DNA of 5,782 nucleotides from CAZEBW01 sp964510205. Lineage in GTDB: Bacteria > Chloroflexota > Anaerolineae > VGOG01. Positions 1-4,013 of this stretch are shown here, one piece after another. Position 1 is the stretch's first letter. Each line of letters starts with the position of its first letter. Both the position numbers and the translations under genes were made by a program. The DNA is taken from the NCBI GenBank assembly GCA_964510205.1, contig CAZEBW010000136.1, positions 1 through 5,782 on the forward strand. The letters run 5' to 3'. The notes under the pieces were generated by a model. That model was not told the origin of the DNA and made no database searches. It saw only the letters and a list, made by a program, of their open reading frames with translations.

Positions 1-1431
1 CTAATAGGCCCTGGCAAAGACCACTTGCTCCTCGGCCTCCTCGCCGCAGAGGATGCAGCGCCCGGCTTCTCCTTTTTGGTCGAAGGGGATGCAGCGGATG
101 GTGGCTTTGGTTTCCTCTTTGATCGTCGCCTCGCACTCGCCAGAGCCGCACCAGTGGGCGTAGATGAAACCGCCGTCCCCCTCAATGATGCGTTGGAACT
201 CTGCGTAGTCATCCACCTCAAAGGAGTTTTCGTCGAGGAAGCTTTTGGCCCGTCGGAACAGGCTCTGCTGGATGTCGTCGAGCAGGTCGTCGAGGCGCTG
301 AGCTAGGCCCTCTTGGGAAGCGGCGATCTTCTTGCCATCATCTCGCCGCGCCAGCACAACCTGCCCCTTGGCCACATCCCTGGGTCCGATTTCCAGCCGC
401 AGAGGCACGCCCCGCAGCTCCCACTCGTTGAACTTCCAGCCAGGCGAGTATTCCTCTCGATCGTCCACTTTGTAACGCACGTTCCGGTCGAGGGCGGTTG
501 TGATATCCTCGACGGCCTTCAGCACCTCTTCTTTCTCCTCTTCGCCTCTCCAGATGGGGATGATAACCAGTTGGATGGGAGCGATCTTGGGCGGCAGGAT
601 CAAGCCCTGGTCGTCGCCGTGAACCATGATCACCGCCCCCACCATGCGGGTGCTGACGCCCCAGCTCGTGGTCCAGCAGTACTGAAGCTCGTTGTTTTGG
701 TCCAGGTACTGGATGTCGAAGGCTTTGGCGAAGTTCTGGCCCAGGAAGTGGGAGGTGCCAGACTGCAGGGCCCACTTGTTGCCCATCATGGCCTCGATGG
801 TGTAACTGGCCACGCCCCCGGCGAACTTCTCCGACTCGCTCTTGCGTCCCGTGATGACGGGGATGGCGGCGTCGGTCTCGGCGAAGTCGCGGTATACGTC
901 CAACATGCGCAGCGTCTCCTCCTCCGCCTCTTCGGCAGTGGCGTGGGCGGTGTGGCCCTCCTGCCAGAGGAACTCGGTGGTGCGCAGGAACAATCGTGGC
1001 CGCTTCTCCCAGCGCACCACGTTGGCCCACTGGTTGATGAGAAGGGGCAGGTCGCGATAGGAGCGCACCCACTGGGAGTACATGTGGCCGATGACCGTCT
1101 CCGAGGTGGGGCGCACGATGAGCGGCTCTTCCAGCTCCTTGCCGCCGCCGTGGGTCACCACGGCCAGCTCGGGAGAGAATCCCGCCACGTGCTCGGCCTC
1201 CTTTTGGATGAAGCTCTCGGGGATGAACAAGGGGAAGTAGGCGTTTACGTGGCCGGTGGCCTTGAAGCGGCTGTCCAGGCCCTGTTGGATGTTCTCCCAC
1301 AGCGTGTAGCCGTAGGGACGGATGACCATGCACCCCTTGACCGGGGCGTAGTCGGCCATCTCCGCCCGCTGGACGACGTCCGTGTACCAGCGGGAATAGT
1401 CCTCGCTGCGCGGTGTAATCTTCTGTACCAT
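1..1431 (-). CDS. proS: Prolyl-tRNA synthetase, archaeal/eukaryotic-type (ProS type 3)
   Basis: Cytosolic class II enzyme that charges tRNA-Pro with proline using ATP. Residues are numbered from the first in-frame ATG at 1437 (478 aa, complete, TAG stop at the window edge). Motif 1 lies around residues 43-73. Motif 2 is at 142-165, with RWE and the run TEFLWQEGHTAH typical of ProRS. Motif 3 is at 260-287 with the ATP-binding arginine in GVSTRMVGA. An anticodon-binding domain follows (about 288-395), then a C-terminal zinc-type domain with Cys430, Cys435, Cys461 and Cys464, ending in Tyr. The lack of a large editing insertion between motifs 2 and 3, plus this C-terminal domain, identify the short archaeal/eukaryotic-like type rather than the E. 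coli type. I prefer the start at 1431: AGGAGG abuts the ATG at 1437 with no spacing but stands 6 nt before the ATG at 1431. The gene has its own promoter and a T-box leader. Confidence 0.97.
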   Translation of the reverse strand: MVQKITPRSEDYSRWYTDVVQRAEMADYAPVKGCMVIRPYGYTLWENIQQGLDSRFKATGHVNAYFPLFIPESFIQKEAEHVAGFSPELAVVTHGGGKELEEPLIVRPTSETVIGHMYSQWVRSYRDLPLLINQWANVVRWEKRPRLFLRTTEFLWQEGHTAHATAEEAEEETLRMLDVYRDFAETDAAIPVITGRKSESEKFAGGVASYTIEAMMGNKWALQSGTSHFLGQNFAKAFDIQYLDQNNELQYCWTTSWGVSTRMVGAVIMVHGDDQGLILPPKIAPIQLVIIPIWRGEEEKEEVLKAVEDITTALDRNVRYKVDDREEYSPGWKFNEWELRGVPLRLEIGPRDVAKGQVVLARRDDGKKIAASQEGLAQRLDDLLDDIQQSLFRRAKSFLDENSFEVDDYAEFQRIIEGDGGFIYAHWCGSGECEATIKEETKATIRCIPFDQKGEAGRCILCGEEAEEQVVFARAY

Positions 1432-1437
1432 TTTCAT

Positions 1438-1445
1438 CCTCCTTT
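1438..1445 (-). promoter_or_regulatory. proS ribosome binding site (decides the start)
   Basis: The minus strand reads AAAGGAGG directly followed by ATGAAAATGG. The Shine-Dalgarno core touches the first ATG but is 6 nt from the second, which therefore is the likely initiation codon and makes a 476-residue protein. Confidence 0.8.
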
Positions 1446-1467
1446 GGTCTGGTGGTCAGGTAGTCCT
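1445..1467 (+). repeat. Short dispersed repeat, copy A (TGGTCTGG family)
   Basis: This 23-base segment matches 1720-1743 at 19 of 23 aligned positions and the complement of 1781-1804 at 18 of the first 21. All of those differences are transitions. It lies immediately upstream of the proS ribosome binding site, in the untranslated leader. Three copies within 360 bases indicate a small repeat family of unknown origin. Confidence 0.6.
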
Positions 1468-1496
1468 CAGTCTGAAAGAGTTGGCTGGTGTCGTTG

Positions 1497-1539
1497 GTCG
1501 GAATGGTATTCCGACGAATTGACGGATTGCCAATCCGTC
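1497..1539. repeat. Tandem pair of small palindromes in the proS 5' leader
   Basis: The first dyad has arms GTCGGAAT (1497-1504) and ATTCCGAC (1508-1515) around a 3-base loop. The second has GACGGATTG (1521-1529) and CAATCCGTC (1531-1539) around one central base. Their 17-base cores share the pattern CGGA.TG..A.TCCG, so they look like diverged copies of one unit. They lie between the T-box terminator and the proS ribosome binding site. They could be a REP-like repeat or a protein-binding site; the sequence does not decide. Confidence 0.65.
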
Positions 1540-1567
1540 CTACAACCGAGATGAAACATGCCCAAAT

Positions 1568-1599
1568 CAAAAACACCCCGTCCTCTAAGGACGAGGTGT
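1568..1599 (-). terminator. Rho-independent terminator of the T-box leader
   Basis: On the minus strand ACACCTCGTCC (1589-1599) pairs with GGACGGGGTGT (1573-1583) across a 5-base loop. This gives 11 pairs including one G-U, and the stem runs into UUUUU (1569-1573). It follows the T-box sequence directly, as expected for a transcriptional T-box. Uncharged tRNA binding would favour the antiterminator and let transcription enter proS. Confidence 0.92.
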
Positions 1600-1719
1600 T
1601 CATACCTCGTGGTACCACCCTAGTTGGCTTGCCACAGCCCGCTCAATCGGCACAGAGTAAGTCTCTCTCCATACCGCTCCTTCGATAACGGGAGGAATCC
1701 GGCCAAGCTTAGCGGCTGT

Positions 1720-1804
1720 TGGTCTGGTGATCGGATAGTTCTTCGCCAGATGGTCCGAAAGATTACATGAACAAGGGCCATCCGACCATCTGACCGCCAG
1801 ACCA
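1720..1804. repeat. Foldback repeat element inside the T-box leader
   Basis: Outer arms TGGTCTGG (1720-1727) and CCAGACCA (1797-1804) are perfect complements. Nested inside are CAGATGGTC (1747-1755) and GACCATCTG (1784-1792). The two ends are inverted copies of the short repeat also found at 1445-1467. The segment occupies the region between Stem I and the Stem III/antiterminator part of the T-box, where Stem II elements normally lie. It is either a lineage-specific Stem II or a small inverted-repeat insertion that the riboswitch tolerates. Confidence 0.65.
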
Positions 1805-1937
1805 TTAACCTTTTCGCTGGCAGCTCCTGGGCGGGTTCAGCGCGGGCGTTGATGCTAGCTTTCACCTTCTCTAGCTCGCTGTGATCGTTGCCCTGGGCTT
1901 ACTATTCCCAATCATCGCCTGTAGCATATTGTGCTGG

Positions 1938-1980
1938 GGAGACTCCAAAGGTTTTCGATTTCAAAACCTTTGGAGTCTCC
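1938..1980. repeat. Perfect 18-bp inverted repeat (strong hairpin)
   Basis: GGAGACTCCAAAGGTTTT (1938-1955) and its exact complement at 1963-1980 flank a 7-base spacer. Each arm also contains a smaller dyad of the GGAG-N-CTCC type. No U-tract follows on the minus strand, so it is not a standard terminator for the VanZ operon. On the plus strand a run of seven T starts only after about 7 bases, and no plus-strand gene ends there. It lies in the predicted proS 5' leader, just before T-box Stem I. A palindromic repeat element is the best description. Confidence 0.85.
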
Positions 1981-2023
1981 ACGCTGCTTTTTTCAGGAGA
2001 GTCGGGGATAAGATAACACAAAC

Positions 2024-2052
2024 ATTGTATCACAAAACGCGCAGATAGGCAA
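2024..2052 (-). promoter_or_regulatory. Predicted sigma-70-type promoter for proS
   Basis: On the minus strand -35 TTGCCT (2047-2052) and -10 TACAAT (2024-2029) are separated by exactly 17 bases. The -10 is preceded by TGA, giving an extended -10 (TGnTACAAT). Transcription would start near 2017 and pass through the 18-bp hairpin and the T-box before reaching proS. The hexamers match consensus at 4/6 and 5/6; no experimental support is visible. Confidence 0.6.
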
Positions 2053-2129
2053 ACTGGCAGCGACGAACGGCGCAACGCCTCCAATTCGTGAATGACGGTC
2101 TCTATCCTGGCGATCGCTGTCGTATGGGG

Positions 2130-2606
2130 TCACGATCTTGTCCGCCCTCTCGCCCAGATCACCCCCAGGGCGGCGATGATGCCCACCAGGTCGTAGCCCA
2201 CGTCGGCCAGCTCGAAGCCCCGACCGGGGGCGAGTTCCTGATGGATCTCGTCGAATAGCGCATAGGCGAGGGCAACCAGTGCAGAGGAGCCGAGGGGGGG
2301 AGGTGCGGAGGAGAGATGGCCCTTCTCTCCCTTGCTCTCCTGCTCCACGGCTCCTCCGCCTGTCCTGAGCCCAGCCGAAGGGCTCCTCGGCTCCCTGAGG
2401 GCGCGGTGGAGCAGGGCGGCGAGGACGGCGTATTCGCCGATGTGGGCGAGCTTATCAAGGCCGCTAGTGTGCCTGGACGAAGGGAGGAAATCCAACGGAT
2501 TGGGGCGGGAAGAGAAGTAGAAGATGGTGGCCATCCACATGAAGACAGGGGCCCAGTATCGCACCAGGTATGAACGTCGAAGCAGGTCAATGATGTATGC
2601 CAGCAT
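2130..2606 (-). CDS. VanZ-like family membrane protein
   Basis: A 158-residue integral membrane protein. A first helix (about 17-32) contains WAPVFMWMATIFYFSS, matching the N-terminal VanZ pattern. DKLAHIGEYAVLAALL (51-66) forms the second helix with its conserved D, K, H, E and Y. The third carries LFDEIHQ plus PGRGFELADVGYD (118-139), the diagnostic VanZ motifs, and a last hydrophobic stretch covers 140-151. Residues about 72-108, between helices 2 and 3, are Gly/Pro/Ser-rich and absent from the usual VanZ pattern; they are encoded by a repeat-filled insertion. The ATG lies within the end of the nucleotidyltransferase gene (20-base overlap) after only a weak GAGCGG purine run, so translational coupling is likely. 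VanZ itself is linked to teicoplanin resistance, but most VanZ-like proteins have unknown roles. Here the context suggests a cell-surface polysaccharide function rather than resistance. Confidence 0.88.
   Translation of the reverse strand: MLAYIIDLLRRSYLVRYWAPVFMWMATIFYFSSRPNPLDFLPSSRHTSGLDKLAHIGEYAVLAALLHRALREPRSPSAGLRTGGGAVEQESKGEKGHLSSAPPPLGSSALVALAYALFDEIHQELAPGRGFELADVGYDLVGIIAALGVIWARGRTRS
2283..2395. repeat. Repeat-rich insertion inside the VanZ-like gene
   Basis: A roughly 110-base segment bounded by a perfect 10-bp inverted repeat: GGAGCCGAGG (2286-2295) and CCTCGGCTCC (2385-2394). Nested inside are GCGGAGGAG (2305-2313) and its complement (2351-2359). A direct repeat GGCTCCTC occurs at 2349-2356 and 2381-2388. 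The 22-base core at 2361-2382 contains CCTGAGCCCAGCCGAAGGG and matches 3200-3221 at 19 of 22 positions. It adds about 37 residues in frame between VanZ helices 2 and 3. Confidence 0.75.
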
Positions 2607-3963
2607 GTTCCGCTCTGTTTCCCAAATCTCCGCTTTGCTCGATGTTAGAAGAGCGACAGCGACGTCTCCTCCTCGCTATCTTCCACAAGGTGCTCAGGCC
2701 CTCCCGCAGGGTGTCAAACCAGCGGTAGGGATAGCACAAAGGCCAGAGCCAAGCGGGACGGGGCTTGTAGCGCCAGCGGACGTAGGCTGGGCTGGGGGCA
2801 ACGTTGGCCAGCACGAGGCTTAGCCGGGCGCGCCAACCGAGGGAAGCGAGCGCATCGCCGACTCTCTCCCCTCGGGTTTGAGGCCGAGCCTTGCGCTGAA
2901 CCAGGGCTTGATCTCTGGGATCGGCGCCATCCATCAGGGATTCTAGAAGGCCAGCCGGGAGCGGGGTCGCGAACCGCGCCGCAGCGCCAGCCAGGGCGGC
3001 GCGCAGGGCCGGCGCCCAGTGGAACTGTCGAGCGCGTACGACCAGCTCATCCCAATCCATGCGCTGGCCCTCTCGTGTCACCAGCAGATGGATGTCGTAG
3101 AACCAGCGCAGGGGTGAACGGGCTTCGCCGTGCTGGAGCATCAGGTGGGCGGAGAGGTAGAGGAGGCGGGCGGTAGGGGTCAGTTGGAAAGTGGAAGCCT
3201 GCCCTGAGCCTAGTCGAAGGGATGGAAAATGGAGAGTGGAAGATGGAATCTCATTTCCCCCTTCCAACTTCCCCCTTCCCTCTTCCATCTTCCATTCCTC
3301 GGTTTGGGACCAGAACCAGGGTAGGGAGGGGCAGCGCCAGTCGTGCCGGCCGCCCACCAGGGTCCAGTGAAGCTCCACAGCCAAGCGGAGGTCTTGGCCA
3401 CCCTGGAGGTGGACGTGGTGTCCGGCCAGGGCATTGAGGCCAGCCGTCATCTCTGGGTGGGGTTGGACGTAGCCCAGGGCTTTGAGGCGAGCCACGGCCT
3501 CGGCCAGGCGGTCCTCGGTTGCCAGGAGGTCCAGGTCGCCCATAGAACGCAGGCCGATGCTGGGGTAGAGGGTGGCGGCCAGGGCGGCGCCCTTTAGGAT
3601 GACCACGGGGATAGGTGAGAGAGCAGTGAGGATGCGGGAGAGTTCGCGGTACAGGAGGAGGTTGCGGGCGGTGGCGGCGTAGTAAGCCTGGCGCAGGTCA
3701 GCCCGCACGTCGGCAGGGACTCTGAGCAGGGGGGCGGGGGGGCAAGGGAGCAAGGGAGCTGAAGGCCGTTGACCTGTGCGTGTCTGCCCTTCCGTTTTTC
3801 GGCTTTTCTGCTCCTCAAGGATCCGATACAGCAGCGGGGCGACGCCCTCGCGCCGGGCGGCAGAGGCCAAGAGGCGCCAGTCGTCTGGGCTGAGGGTTGA
3901 TGTGAGGGCGGCATCAACTTCGCTGGAGAGGAGCCGACAGAGGGTCAGATCAGGGCTCTTCAT
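2587..3963 (-). CDS. NTP_transf_5-type nucleotidyltransferase family protein
   Basis: A 458-residue soluble protein. The family signature is clear at residues 119-147: PVVILKGAALAATLYPSIG, then LRSMGDLDLLA, with Asp143 and Asp145 as candidate metal ligands in a nucleotidyltransferase fold. Further conserved-looking pieces are HHVHL (182-186), VELHWTL (196-202) and RWFYDIHLL (286-294). Family members are often found in exopolysaccharide loci, but substrate and reaction are not established, so I assign none. Two low-complexity insertions interrupt it: residues about 52-80 (Pro/Lys-rich) and about 221-258 (Glu/Gly/Ser-rich, including SLRLGSGQAS). Removing them leaves about 390 residues. The C-terminus has a run of arginines (431-435) and an unremarkable tail. 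Its start is 50 bases after the kinase stop with no good Shine-Dalgarno sequence, and its end overlaps the VanZ-like gene, consistent with one operon. Confidence 0.88.
   Translation of the reverse strand: MKSPDLTLCRLLSSEVDAALTSTLSPDDWRLLASAARREGVAPLLYRILEEQKSRKTEGQTRTGQRPSAPLLPCPPAPLLRVPADVRADLRQAYYAATARNLLLYRELSRILTALSPIPVVILKGAALAATLYPSIGLRSMGDLDLLATEDRLAEAVARLKALGYVQPHPEMTAGLNALAGHHVHLQGGQDLRLAVELHWTLVGGRHDWRCPSLPWFWSQTEEWKMEEGRGKLEGGNEIPSSTLHFPSLRLGSGQASTFQLTPTARLLYLSAHLMLQHGEARSPLRWFYDIHLLVTREGQRMDWDELVVRARQFHWAPALRAALAGAAARFATPLPAGLLESLMDGADPRDQALVQRKARPQTRGERVGDALASLGWRARLSLVLANVAPSPAYVRWRYKPRPAWLWPLCYPYRWFDTLREGLSTLWKIARRRRRCRSSNIEQSGDLGNRAEHAGIHH
3184..3303. repeat. Low-complexity repeat insertion 2 in the nucleotidyltransferase gene
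   Basis: This segment is purine-rich, then pyrimidine-rich, on the plus strand. TGGAAGATGGAA (3237-3248) and TTCCATCTTCCA (3283-3294) form a perfect 12-bp inverted repeat. TTCCCCCTTCC is directly repeated at 3255-3265 and 3269-3279 (14-base period). The 22-base core at 3200-3221 contains CCTGAGCCTAGTCGAAGGG, related to the copy in the VanZ-like gene. It is translated in frame as residues about 221-258, between the HWTL motif and the following helical region. Confidence 0.75.
3724..3810. repeat. Low-complexity insertion 1 in the nucleotidyltransferase gene
   Basis: The segment is G-rich on the plus strand, with GCAAGGGA repeated in tandem at 3742-3749 and 3750-3757 and a long G run before it. 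It encodes residues about 52-80, which read as Lys/Arg-rich then Pro/Leu-rich filler between two helical parts of the protein. A related AGCAAGGGAGA string occurs (as complement) at 2326-2336 in the VanZ insertion, and a similar G-run stands at 3981-3992 between genes. Confidence 0.55.
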
Positions 3964-4013
3964 GAGATAGCATCTGAAAAGGGGGGCGGGGGCGCTCTGA
4001 ATCCAGTTTCACG

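Larger units (their letters stand above)
1566..1911 (-). promoter_or_regulatory. T-box riboswitch (tRNA-Pro sensing) controlling proS
   Basis: A transcribed leader that senses uncharged tRNA-Pro and controls termination ahead of proS. On the minus strand Stem I begins with TTGGG (1906-1910 region), followed by the AATAGTAA loop-E strand. A distal hairpin has arms GCTAG/CTAGC around 1855-1875. The returning strand reads GCTGAACCCG and then CCCAG, closing the base. This places CCC, a proline codon, at the specifier position 1833-1835. The conserved T-box AGGGTGGTACCACG is at 1608-1621, one base from the usual AGGGTGGNACCGCG. Its UGGU bulge (1614-1617) would pair with an ACCA acceptor end, fitting a tRNA with discriminator A. 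GTGG at 1632-1635 can pair with CCAC at 1609-1612 as part of the antiterminator. A terminator follows. The leader looks longer than usual because of a foldback segment at 1720-1804. Confidence 0.93.

Noticed and set aside
313..1554. Long plus-strand open frame (413 codons) opposite proS
   Set aside because: It is antisense to a gene with complete class II synthetase motifs, crosses the proS leader, and its translation shows no recognisable domain; high GC explains the open frame.
338..1618. Minus-strand frame of 426 codons overlapping proS
   Set aside because: It is a shifted shadow of proS, rich in Arg, Pro, Gly and His, and starts within the T-box terminator region.
1620..1865. Minus-strand 81-codon frame upstream of proS
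   Set aside because: It lies entirely within the T-box leader and the foldback repeat, whose RNA signals explain the sequence better; no ribosome binding site was seen.
1938..1980. Strong hairpin as the terminator of the VanZ operon
   Set aside because: No U-tract follows on the minus strand, and a good promoter for proS lies upstream of it, so simple termination would also block proS.
1902..2084. Minus-strand 60-codon frame
   Set aside because: It spans the predicted promoter and the 18-bp hairpin and has no family features.
2130..2606. Reading the VanZ-like gene as a glycopeptide resistance gene
   Set aside because: No vanHAX, vanY or VanRS genes are present in the window, and VanZ-like proteins are widespread without resistance; context points to surface polysaccharide.
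3184..3303. Low-complexity repeats as a CRISPR array
   Set aside because: Units are short, irregular and inside a continuous coding frame, with no uniform spacers and no cas gene.
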